Part shown: piece after piece, positions 52,098 through 59,865 of the stretch
Layout of the letters: every line of letters begins with the position of its first letter
How positions within the stretch are numbered: the first letter of the stretch is position 1
DNA from: CAZIUL01 sp964542475
GTDB taxonomy: Bacteria > Planctomycetota > B15-G4 > CAYZWU01
NCBI GenBank assembly: GCA_964542475.1
Contig: CAZIUL010000005.1
Coordinates: 1 to 64,000 of the forward strand
DNA: 64,000 nucleotides
Reading direction: 5' to 3'
Program-made: the position numbers and the translations under genes
The notes under the pieces: model-generated
Databases searched by the model: none
Seen by the model: the letters and a program-made list of their open reading frames with translations, nothing else
Told to the model about the DNA's origin: nothing

Positions 52098-52844
52098 ATG
52101 AAGACACTAGAAAACAAAACAGCATTGATAACAGGTGCGGCCAGGGGAATCGGGAAGGCTATTGCCATGCGAATGGCTTCGGCAGGAGCTGATGTTGTTG
52201 TTGCCGATATATTGAAGGATGAAGCCGAGGCTGTGGCTGAAGAGCTCAGGGCGATGGGAGTCAAGGCGCATGCCACGACAGCCGACATTTCCGATTCCGG
52301 CCAGGCGGCTGATCTTGTGAACTTCGCCGTGTCGGAACTGGATCGGCTGGATATCCTGGTAAACAACGCCGGTGTTACGCGGGACGGGTTGTTCATGAGG
52401 ATGTCTGACGAGGACTGGGATTTTGTACTGAACATCAACCTGAGAGGCGCGGCGTTTTGTACCCGGAGCGCGGCAAAGGTGATGTTCAAGCAGCGGAGCG
52501 GTAAGATCGTCAATATCTCGTCGGTGATAGGGCTTATCGGAAACGCCGGACAGGCCAACTACACCGCTTCCAAGGCGGGTATTATCGGGGTGACGCGATC
52601 GCTTGCAAAGGAGCTCGGTCCACGGAACGTGTGCGTGAACGCAATTGCGCCCGGTTTTATCGATACAGCCATGACACAGTCACTTGAGGGCGGTGTCAAG
52701 GAGACCTATCTGAAAAACGTTCCCCTTGGAAGGTTCGGAAAGCCGGAGGAGGTGGCGGAGCTGACACTTTTTCTTGCCTCTCCCGCATCGGACTATATCT
52801 CAGGGCAGGTGATAGCTGTTGATGGTGGAATGACTTGCTGCTAG
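52098..52844 (+). CDS. fabG: 3-oxoacyl-[acyl-carrier-protein] reductase
   Basis: 248 residues from the ATG at 52098 with AGGAG 9 bp upstream. TGAARGIGKAIA binds NADP and NNAG is present. The catalytic serine is in NISSVIG, the Tyr and Lys in YTASKAG, and the C-terminus SGQVIAVDGGM is typical of FabG. It reduces 3-oxoacyl-ACP in fatty acid synthesis. Its stop codon TAG is the first three bases of the MITE that follows, so the element's end defines the gene's end. Confidence 0.92.
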   Translation: MKTLENKTALITGAARGIGKAIAMRMASAGADVVVADILKDEAEAVAEELRAMGVKAHATTADISDSGQAADLVNFAVSELDRLDILVNNAGVTRDGLFMRMSDEDWDFVLNINLRGAAFCTRSAAKVMFKQRSGKIVNISSVIGLIGNAGQANYTASKAGIIGVTRSLAKELGPRNVCVNAIAPGFIDTAMTQSLEGGVKETYLKNVPLGRFGKPEEVAELTLFLASPASDYISGQVIAVDGGMTCC

Positions 52845-53019
52845 CCCGCTTATTTCATCCTCTTCTGCTGCGGCACCGTAACCTGCGCTGTGGCTGCGTT
52901 TCATGCCAGGAGACGATCCTCAACCTGTAGGAACAGGCCTGCGGTCGTCTCCTGACATGCGCCTTGCCACATCACAGTTTACGGCACCTCGCTACGAAGA
53001 GTATGAAACAAGCGGGCTA
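52842..53019. repeat. 178-bp palindromic MITE, copy A
   Basis: Terminal inverted repeats TAGCCCGCTTATTTCAT and ATGAAACAAGCGGGCTA enclose an internal long hairpin with CAGGAGACGATCCTCAACCTG and related arms. The element is the inverted counterpart of 63619-63796 (about 90% alike by eye) and carries no open reading frame. It fills most of the 52845-53167 gap. Confidence 0.9.
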
Positions 53020-53167
53020 GTCCGCATCTCTTTCCGAAAAACGCTTTTCGCTTTTTCTTTAAGTAAGCAGAAACTCACAAGGGTTTGTGCTGTTTCAGTA
53101 CTCAGAACGTTACAGGGAGTGATTAATAAGCTCGCCAATAAAACCAGTCAGTGTTAGGAGAGTTGCA

Positions 53168-53953
53168 ATGAAGAAAAAGCGAATTGTTGTGATCATGGCC
53201 ATGATCTTGGCTGTTTCACTGTTTAGCCTGACGAGCTCATATGCGCAGGCTGAAGAGGATGCGCCGGTTCACAAGCCGGTCGTTGAAAAGGCACGGCATC
53301 AGGATCTACCTATTCCTGACAGGGCGAGGGCAATGAAGGACCGGGTTGGAGATGGAGCGCAGCCCGGGGAGCGCGCTTTGCATGGGAGAAAAGATGCATC
53401 TCCAATCGATGATTTAGACCTGGAAGAGTTCTTCGATCGTGTTGCCAAGCGTAACCCTGAAGTGGCAAAGCGGCTCAAGCAGCGCTTTCAGGGGTTTGAA
53501 GAGCGGGACCCCGCAGGGAAAGGCCATGAGAAAAGGAACATGCCCCTCGCAGCGCTGAAACGTTTGGCGCAAGACAACCCTGATGCTGTAAAACGGCTCA
53601 GGCAGCGTTTTCAGGAGCGCGGTATACAGGGCTCAGGGGAGGAAAAGGGAGCGCGTGGGCGGAGAAACCGTGTCGATGTTCGGCAGATGCGTCAGAAGAG
53701 GAGTCCTGAAAGGGCCGGATTGTCGAGAGATACTGGCAAGGAGATGGACAAGGAGAGAAACAAGGGGACACGGAGGAAGGGGACGTCAGACAGGAAGTCA
53801 ACGAAGGGCAAGCGCAGGCAGGAGCCGCAGGCTGCACCCGAACAAATCGAAAAGAGGAGCCTGACACCGTCTCAACAGGAGCGCGTCGAAAAGATGAAAG
53901 CCCTGGAAAAAAAACTCGATAAGCTGAGGAAGAAGCTGGATGGAGGCGAGTGA
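53168..53953 (+). CDS. basic secreted protein of unknown function
   Basis: 261 residues with a signal peptide (MKKKRIVVIMAMILAVSLFSLTSSYAQA) and GGAGAG about 8 bp before the ATG. The mature part is highly charged. Two repeats of NP-x(3)-KRL-x-QRFQ (NPEVAKRLKQRFQ and NPDAVKRLRQRFQ) and a C-terminal coiled coil (SQQERVEKMKALEKKLDKLRKKL) are visible. It could bind an acidic polymer such as nucleic acid or polysaccharide. No family is recognised. Confidence 0.72.
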   Translation: MKKKRIVVIMAMILAVSLFSLTSSYAQAEEDAPVHKPVVEKARHQDLPIPDRARAMKDRVGDGAQPGERALHGRKDASPIDDLDLEEFFDRVAKRNPEVAKRLKQRFQGFEERDPAGKGHEKRNMPLAALKRLAQDNPDAVKRLRQRFQERGIQGSGEEKGARGRRNRVDVRQMRQKRSPERAGLSRDTGKEMDKERNKGTRRKGTSDRKSTKGKRRQEPQAAPEQIEKRSLTPSQQERVEKMKALEKKLDKLRKKLDGGE

Positions 53954-54008
53954 GGATCCGGGAGCATGTGATGGGCTGAGTTCAGCTCGGATACCTGAGA
54001 CAATCAAG

Positions 54009-54043
54009 AAAGGGACCTGTTGAAACAGGTCCCTTTCTTTTTT
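54009..54043 (+). terminator. Rho-independent terminator
   Basis: A perfect 11-bp stem AAAGGGACCTG / CAGGTCCCTTT with loop TTGAAA is followed by CTTTTTTT. It ends the transcript of the basic secreted protein. Confidence 0.93.
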
Positions 54044-54080
54044 GAAGAAGGCTTTAGGCAGAGGAGGAAAGAAAAGAAAA

Positions 54081-54107
54081 GAGAACCACGGATAAACACG
54101 GATTAAT
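54081..54107. repeat. single 'accacggat' unit
   Basis: GAGAACCACGGATAAACACGG followed by ATTAA, a lone copy of the minisatellite unit of 31615-31752, with the same purine tract before it (GAGGAAAGAAAAGAAAA). Confidence 0.75.
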
Positions 54108-54225
54108 CTTGAGGTTTTTTCTTTTCCGGTGTATTTTGATGCAATTTGTCAGAGTAGAAATGTAAACAATGGTCTTGTTAGGCCAGTTTAAATGTCGGTG
54201 GCTCAAGAAGAAAGGTAACATTAAC

Positions 54226-55437
54226 ATGGAAGCCAAGTTAGGAACGAACCAGTTGATCGAGATGTGCGAAACGTTCGGTGCTCACAACTATCACCCTCTT
54301 CCTATTGTTATCGAGAAAGCGGAAGGTGTGTGGGTCTGGGATCCTGAGGGCAACAAGTACATGGACATGCTGTCAGCCTATTCCGCGCTGAACCAGGGTC
54401 ACAAACACCCACGTATCATCAAGGCCCTGAAAGACCAGGCTGACAAGATTACGCTGACTTCGAGGGCTTTCCATAACGATTTGCTGGGGCCCTTTCTCGA
54501 AAAAATCACCAGCCTGGCCGACATGGAGATGGCTTTGCCCATGAACACGGGCGCGGAAGCGGTGGAAACCGCTATAAAAGCCGTGCGAAAATGGGGATAC
54601 CAGGTCAAGGGTGTTCCTGATAACAAGGCGGAGATCATTGTTTTCAACAACAACTTTCACGGCAGAACCACAACGATCGTGGGGTTTTCATCGGATGATC
54701 AGTACAAGCAGGGGTTCGGGCCTTTTGCGCCGGGTTTCAAGCTGATCGAGTATGGAAACCTTGACCTGCTCAAAGAAGCCGTTTCAGAGAACACCGTGGC
54801 AATATTGATGGAACCGATCCAGGGTGAAGGCGGAATCCTCATACCTCCCGAAGGATTCCTGAAAGATGTCCGGGCGCTTTGCGATGAAAACCGTGTGCTC
54901 CTGGCCTTGGACGAGATACAGACCGGGCTTGCCAGGACCGGCAGGATGTTTGCCTACGAGTACGAGGATATAAAACCTGACGTTCTCATTCTCGGCAAGG
55001 CTCTTGGCGGCGGGGTTATCCCTGTTTCGATGGTTCTTTCCAGCAAGGAGGTCCTCGGTGTTTTCAAACCCGGGGACCACGGCAGCACTTTCGGGGGGTA
55101 TCCGCTCGGCTGCGCCGTGGGCATCGCCTCTCTAGATGTGCTAATTGACGAGAACCTGGTCGAGAAGGCATTCGACCTGGGAGAATACTTCATGAGCAGC
55201 CTGAGGGACATCGCTTCTCCTCATGTGGCAGAGATCAGGGGAAGGGGACTCTTGATCGGTGTTGAGATCAAAAAGAGCTCTGGTATGGCGCGCCCCTATT
55301 GCGAGAATCTGAAACAGGAAGGGCTTCTTTGCAAGGAAACCCACGAATCAGTGGTTAGGTTCGCGCCGCCGTTGGTGATCGAAAAAGAGGAGATAGACTG
55401 GGCGCTGCAGCGGATCAGGAAGGTTCTGCTGGGGTGA
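54226..55437 (+). CDS. rocD: ornithine aminotransferase-like class III PLP transaminase
   Basis: 403 residues from the ATG at 54226. The fold type I class III aminotransferase motifs are present: NTGAEAVETAIKAVRKWGY, FHGRTTTIVGFSSD, EPIQGEGGI, LALDEIQTGLARTGR and LILGKALGGG with the PLP-binding Lys. EKAEGVWVWDPEGNKYMDMLSAYSALNQGHKHP at the N-terminus is typical of RocD. It converts ornithine and a 2-oxo acid to glutamate semialdehyde. Convergent with the following minus-strand gene. Confidence 0.9.
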   Translation: MEAKLGTNQLIEMCETFGAHNYHPLPIVIEKAEGVWVWDPEGNKYMDMLSAYSALNQGHKHPRIIKALKDQADKITLTSRAFHNDLLGPFLEKITSLADMEMALPMNTGAEAVETAIKAVRKWGYQVKGVPDNKAEIIVFNNNFHGRTTTIVGFSSDDQYKQGFGPFAPGFKLIEYGNLDLLKEAVSENTVAILMEPIQGEGGILIPPEGFLKDVRALCDENRVLLALDEIQTGLARTGRMFAYEYEDIKPDVLILGKALGGGVIPVSMVLSSKEVLGVFKPGDHGSTFGGYPLGCAVGIASLDVLIDENLVEKAFDLGEYFMSSLRDIASPHVAEIRGRGLLIGVEIKKSSGMARPYCENLKQEGLLCKETHESVVRFAPPLVIEKEEIDWALQRIRKVLLG

Positions 55438-55446
55438 TTATTCCTT

Positions 55447-57327
55447 CTACTTTTTCTTCTGTCTCTTGAAGAAGTCTGCCGTGAGATCCAGGCACTTCAG
55501 GCGCCATTCGACCATGCTCTCCTTGTCAGGGTATAGCTGTTTGAACCGTTCGAAGCAGGATCCGGCTTTTTCGAGCCGCATGTCGATTTCGCTCGGTTTA
55601 AATGTGATATCCTTTTTTTTCATGAACCTGTACAGATCCCAGAGAAAGCTGTCTCCCCTGATCAAGAGCGAACGATCGACGAGCGGCGGGGTGATTATCA
55701 ATCCCGAGGATTGTGCAGCGCCTTCAGATGCGTTTTCATCCGCCATGCTTTCAGAAGCGATGATCCCCGCGTATCCCAGGGCGATCAACTGCTCCCGCTC
55801 CTCGGGAGAAAGTCCGGATGAGGATTCGGTATCTTCACCTGCTTCGCCTGGCGCGGAGAGCTTTATACCGATTTCCGAGGACCAGGCAGCCAGTGTGCTC
55901 GCCGCTTTTTTGTACTGTTTCAATAGATCGCGGTCATCGATCTGTTCCGCTTTACATTCGAAGTCGGTTTCGGAAAGGTCGTATGCCCTGTCACCCTGGT
56001 TGAAGAGCTCTGAAACGCCCAGCGGATCCTCATCGAAGTCATAGAAACGGTCCACGCTTGCCCACCTGTAGTAAGGTTTTTTCGGTTTGATGCAGGTTGG
56101 TGGCGAGGAAGGCATCAGGTGCCCTCTCATGAGATAACCCTTGGGATCGTTTGTAGCCTCGATGTATTTGATGCCGTTTTGAAAGAAGTAATGGTTGCCG
56201 CCCGTGTGCGGCGACATCCCGTATCCGTGGTTTTTTTTCCACCGCCCGTTGTCCAATCCGTCGAGGATGTTCTGTCCCTGGATGCCTGGAGGAGGCTTGA
56301 TCCCCATCGCGCTGAGCATGGTCGGCATTATGTCAACGCTTTCCACCACGTGCTCCACTCTTTCTCCTGCATGAGGAGAGCCGGGAAATTTGATGATGAG
56401 CGGGATTAGAGTTTCCTCGTTGTTGGTTGAGAGCCCGTGGCCGATGTACATGTCGTTTTCCATGAACGACTCGCCGTGGTCGGTTGTGACTATTACCAGG
56501 GAGTTTTCCCAGAGATCCAGCTCTTTCAGAAGATCGAAAAGCCTGCCCATTTCATGATCCACATAGGCAACGCCCCCGTCATAGTCATCCACGATATCCT
56601 GAAGCGTGTTGTATTGTTCGAGCATTAAACAGCTGTGATACCCGATAAACTCGCAGTAGAATATGGAGGCATCCGGAAACTCGCCGCCTGGTGTTTTGCC
56701 CTTGAACCTGGAGAGAAACGGCTCGGGCGGGCAGTAGGGTGAATGGGTGTCGTAGGTGTGGATGAAGAGAAAGAAATCCTCATCCGAGCTTCCCCGGATC
56801 CATTCGTGCAGGCTGTCTCCGTACCGCCGGAACCCGTTTTCATCAACGTTTTGACTCCGCTCGTCAAGGTATTCTTCGAACCCCTGGTCGAAACCGTATT
56901 TTCCATCCATAAGGAGCCCGTCGGTAAAGGCCTGCGTTTCGAATTCGTGTTCCTGAAACGCTTCGGCCAAAGTTGTAACACCGTCCGCAAGGCGGGCTAT
57001 CCTGCCTTTGCCCTCATTTATCACAGGTACGAGGATCTTGTGTGCTTCGGGGTAAAGCCCGGTGAGCATGCTCATGTGAGATGGAAGGGTGTACGGCGCT
57101 TGAGCGTAGACAGCGTCGAAAACTATCGCGTCTTCCCTGGCGAAACGGTCGATGTTCGGCGAGGTGTCACGTTCGTATCCGTAGCAACCGAGGTTTCCCC
57201 TGCGCAGCGTATCGAGCGATATTAAAACCACCGCAGTACCCTTTTTTCCGTTGCACCCCAGAGCTGACGCCGCAACGAGGCACAGCGCAAAGGCGGCTGC
57301 TGTTTTCAAAAAGGGATTCGATCTCAT
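55447..57327 (-). CDS. sulfatase-fold lipoprotein, lacking the FGly cysteine
   Basis: 626 residues from the ATG at 57327 (MRSNPFLKTAAAFALCLVAASALGC), which has a lipobox ALGC. The alkaline-phosphatase/sulfatase fold starts with AVVLISLDTLRRGNLGCYGYERDTSPNIDRFA. Where a sulfatase would have C/S-x-P-x-R it has T-L-P-S-H, and VTTDHGESF holds the later metal site. It therefore probably is a phosphoesterase or phosphotransferase type member, not a classical sulfatase. It is a lipid-anchored envelope protein. The residue-570 region and C-terminus are acidic. Confidence 0.82.
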   Translation of the reverse strand: MRSNPFLKTAAAFALCLVAASALGCNGKKGTAVVLISLDTLRRGNLGCYGYERDTSPNIDRFAREDAIVFDAVYAQAPYTLPSHMSMLTGLYPEAHKILVPVINEGKGRIARLADGVTTLAEAFQEHEFETQAFTDGLLMDGKYGFDQGFEEYLDERSQNVDENGFRRYGDSLHEWIRGSSDEDFFLFIHTYDTHSPYCPPEPFLSRFKGKTPGGEFPDASIFYCEFIGYHSCLMLEQYNTLQDIVDDYDGGVAYVDHEMGRLFDLLKELDLWENSLVIVTTDHGESFMENDMYIGHGLSTNNEETLIPLIIKFPGSPHAGERVEHVVESVDIMPTMLSAMGIKPPPGIQGQNILDGLDNGRWKKNHGYGMSPHTGGNHYFFQNGIKYIEATNDPKGYLMRGHLMPSSPPTCIKPKKPYYRWASVDRFYDFDEDPLGVSELFNQGDRAYDLSETDFECKAEQIDDRDLLKQYKKAASTLAAWSSEIGIKLSAPGEAGEDTESSSGLSPEEREQLIALGYAGIIASESMADENASEGAAQSSGLIITPPLVDRSLLIRGDSFLWDLYRFMKKKDITFKPSEIDMRLEKAGSCFERFKQLYPDKESMVEWRLKCLDLTADFFKRQKKK

Positions 57328-57559
57328 GGCTAAATCCAGGTTTCGCTCACAAGGGGTATATGCCGAAAACCAGCGGAAAAACAAAATATCATAGTCCACG
57401 TATCGGAAATTTCCAGATATGCTCGACAGGAAAAATCAGAATTTGAACAAAACGTCTTTCTGTCGGGCCAACTTTCCTTGCGCACACCGCCTCATCTTGA
57501 TAACCTGTTCCGTTTTTAGCAATGCACGGCATGGGTTTTCCATCGCCTTGGCGGATTAT

Positions 57560-57720
57560 GAGCCCGTTGAAAAAGTCAGATCGGCTACGGCCGGCCCTTT
57601 TGCCCGATCTCTGCGTTGCGAGATCCTCAACGAATCCACTGATTCGCCTGCGGTCTCGCGCCTTGACCTCGGGCAAAATGACTCGGCCTCGCTTACGAAG
57701 CACTTTTTCAACGGACTCTT
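57560..57720. repeat. inverted-repeat element (GCCCGTTGAAAAAGT family)
   Basis: 161 bp with ends GAGCCCGTTGAAAAAGTC and ACTTTTTCAACGGACTC. It has internal palindromic pairs (GCCCGATCTCTGCGTTGCGAGATC, CCTTGACCTCGGGCAAAAT). The type is seen in Desulfobacterota and other genomes, and no transposase is inside. It sits in the 57328-57748 gap just before the methyltransferase gene; the rest of that gap shows nothing I recognise. Confidence 0.8.
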
Positions 57721-57748
57721 AAGGGATCAGATTAGGAGGCAAGGTTTC

Positions 57749-58543
57749 ATGACCGATCGTTCCGTCAGCACCGACAAACATGTTCTTTATCAGAAATCGG
57801 TTCAGGATCCTGTTTCCGAGGTCAGGTTTTTCAAGCGGGTGTTCACGAAAGTGAGGGGCAGGACACCACGGATTCTGAGGGAAGACTTCTGCGGCACAGG
57901 GGCCGTGTCAAGCGAATGGGTCAGGCGCGGCCGCGATACGCGCGCGTTCGGAATAGACCTGCACAAACCCACAATCGAGTGGGGATTGAGGCACAATGTC
58001 GCTCCCCTGGGAGATGCGGCTTCCAGGGTGGAGCTGATCAACGGAAATGTTTTGGACCGATATTCGTTCGATGCGGATGTTGTCGCAGCCCTGAACTTTT
58101 CCTATTTCACGTTCAAGGACCGCGCCACCATGCTGCACTATGTCCGCGGTGTACATTCCTCTCTGGCCGATGAAGGCATCTTCGTCCTTGACATCTACGG
58201 CGGGCCGGATGCCCAGACGGTCCAGGAAGAAGAGGAGGAGTACGATGACTTCGTCTACATCTGGGATCAGGCCAGGTTCAACCCTGTAAGCGGAGAGACT
58301 CTCTGCTACATCCATTTCAAGCTCCCCGGCAAAAAGATGCTGCGCAGGGCGTTTACTTATGACTGGAGGTTATGGAGCCTTCCTGAGATGAGGGATATCA
58401 TCGAGGAAACAGGGTTCAAAAGCGTGGATGTGTACTGGGAGGGAACCGACAACTCAACCGGGGACGGCAATGGAGTGTTCAGGCGTTCCACGAAAGGTGA
58501 TGATGCCAGCAGTTGGTTAGCCTATATAGTCGCCGCGAAGTAG
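57749..58543 (+). CDS. class I SAM-dependent methyltransferase
   Basis: 264 residues from the ATG at 57749 with AGGAGG 9 bp upstream. REDFCGTGAVSSEWVRRGRDTRAFGIDLHKPTIEWG is motif I with motif II, and ALNFSYFTFKDRATMLHYVRGVHSSLADEGIFVLDIYGG follows. Such genes occur in many Deltaproteobacteria, often annotated only as methyltransferase. The upstream codons of a longer frame come from the inverted-repeat element and are not part of the gene. Confidence 0.88.
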   Translation: MTDRSVSTDKHVLYQKSVQDPVSEVRFFKRVFTKVRGRTPRILREDFCGTGAVSSEWVRRGRDTRAFGIDLHKPTIEWGLRHNVAPLGDAASRVELINGNVLDRYSFDADVVAALNFSYFTFKDRATMLHYVRGVHSSLADEGIFVLDIYGGPDAQTVQEEEEEYDDFVYIWDQARFNPVSGETLCYIHFKLPGKKMLRRAFTYDWRLWSLPEMRDIIEETGFKSVDVYWEGTDNSTGDGNGVFRRSTKGDDASSWLAYIVAAK

Positions 58544-58610
58544 GCAGCAAGCTGAGAGTTTCGATCCCTACAGCCGCCCCTGGATGGGATTAGTTCATGC
58601 CGTGAGCGTT

Positions 58611-58693
58611 CGTCAACGGCGCCGACGGAGCGGCGCCCTCCATTGATTGATCGGCGCATGCCCCTTTTCCTGGAGGGCGGCAGTCCCTTGCCG
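58611..58693. repeat. REP-like double palindrome, copy 3
   Basis: GGCGCCGACGGAGCGGCGCC followed by ATTGATTGATCGGCGCATGC and GGCGGCAGTCCCTTGCCGC. Same orientation as 1-112. It lies at the 3' ends of two converging genes. Confidence 0.75.
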
Positions 58694-58702
58694 CTATACC
58701 GC

Positions 58703-59224
58703 TCATGGCTGCGAGCAGCTTTGCTGCTTTTTGCTCATGAGGCACATCACGTACTGGAGAACGGGCAGGCATCCCAGAAGGCATACAACGGAAAAAGCCT
58801 CGGCCGTGATGAACTCGTCACTGATATCCCCGATCTGCATGATTAGCTGGCCGATGATCAAAAACAGCAGGGACGCTCGACAAACCGTGTTGGTCCATTC
58901 GGAGTTCAGATAGTTACCCAAGGCGGTTATCGAGTAACCGAGGGCTGCCAGTATGCAGATCGATGCGTTCCAGTAATGCAATGAGTTGCTGGTGATGGGA
59001 AAACCCATGTTTTCGACGAAGCTCATGTATCCTTCGAGGCCCAGCAGCATATACGCTCCCTTCAAGAAGAAGAAGAGCGCAAGGAAGATCACGATCATGT
59101 CCGCAACACCACGGATCCGTTCATGCTTCCTGAGCGGTTCGTTCAGGATAATTTTATCCCGGCAGGACATGCAAACGATTTCCGATTTGTTGACTTCTCC
59201 GTTGCAAACAGGGCATTTCTGCAT
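58703..59224 (-). CDS. zinc-ribbon membrane protein
   Basis: 173 residues from the ATG at 59224 with GGAG about 12 bp upstream. CPVCNGEV...CMSC at residues 4-27 is a zinc ribbon. Four TM helices follow (VADMIVIFLALFFFLKGAYMLLG; SLHYWNASICILAALGYSITALG; ASLLFLIIGQLIMQIG; FSVVCLLGCLPVLQYVMCLM). Function unknown. It is the last gene of the sigma/Pil cluster. Confidence 0.7.
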   Translation of the reverse strand: MQKCPVCNGEVNKSEIVCMSCRDKIILNEPLRKHERIRGVADMIVIFLALFFFLKGAYMLLGLEGYMSFVENMGFPITSNSLHYWNASICILAALGYSITALGNYLNSEWTNTVCRASLLFLIIGQLIMQIGDISDEFITAEAFSVVCLLGCLPVLQYVMCLMSKKQQSCSQP

Positions 59225-59341
59225 GGTCCGGCACTCCTTAAGCGGACGAACTTTGCGGCCCGGCACGGCCGGAACGTAGGTCGTAGATGAAGATCGAGAA
59301 GCCCGGCGCCGGGGCGGCCGTCGTAAAACAGGCATCCGGGC

Positions 59342-59863
59342 TTACTTTTCCAGCGGCGCCCTTTCGGTCACTTCCAGGATCATGTTCCATTCTTCATAGT
59401 TGTTGGTGTTCGGCTGATCGAGCGTGAACTTCGTGACTTTCAAGCGGTTGGTGTTAACCTCGAGGTTGAAAATGAATTTTGCGATCTTGCGGCGGTCGAA
59501 CTTCTGTTTTCTCTCGGGAACGATTTCGTAGGGGCGGTCCAGATACCCCTCCTTCTGGTTTTTCCTCTCGCCAAGCGGCTTCAGAATCAGGTGCCTGCGG
59601 TAGCTGATGCCGGCGTTGTTGGCCTGCTGCTCGATGTACTGGTTGGGCTTCAGCTCCTGGCGCTTGTCCCGCTCGAGCTCCATTTTTCGTTCATCAACCT
59701 CAGCGCTCAACCTGCCGATATCGGTCAGCTTTTTCTGGCAGGTGGGTATTGTATTTTTCAAGGTTTCCAGGTCATGGACCTGATAGGCATACAGCCCGGC
59801 TCCGGTAAGGCAGAGAACGACGGACGCCAGCAGGATGAATTTTACCCAGTCCATATCTTTCAT
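59342..59863 (-). CDS. PilO-like inner-membrane protein
   Basis: 173 residues from the ATG at 59863, with GGAGG 12 bp upstream. One N-terminal TM (FILLASVVLCLTGAGLYAYQ) and a coiled coil (LETLKNTIPTCQKKLTDIGRLSAEVDERKMELERDKR) are followed by a small beta domain (RLKVTKFTLDQPNTNNYEEWNMILEVTE), the layout of PilO/GspM proteins. The stop of the PilM-PilN gene is 2 bp upstream. It should sit beside PilN in the inner-membrane ring of a pilus-like machine. Confidence 0.75.
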   Translation of the reverse strand: MKDMDWVKFILLASVVLCLTGAGLYAYQVHDLETLKNTIPTCQKKLTDIGRLSAEVDERKMELERDKRQELKPNQYIEQQANNAGISYRRHLILKPLGERKNQKEGYLDRPYEIVPERKQKFDRRKIAKFIFNLEVNTNRLKVTKFTLDQPNTNNYEEWNMILEVTERAPLEK

Positions 59864-59865
59864 TT

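Noticed and set aside
57419..57748. Upstream extension of the methyltransferase frame
   Set aside because: These codons pass through the 161-bp inverted-repeat element, and a strong AGGAGG precedes the internal ATG at 57749.
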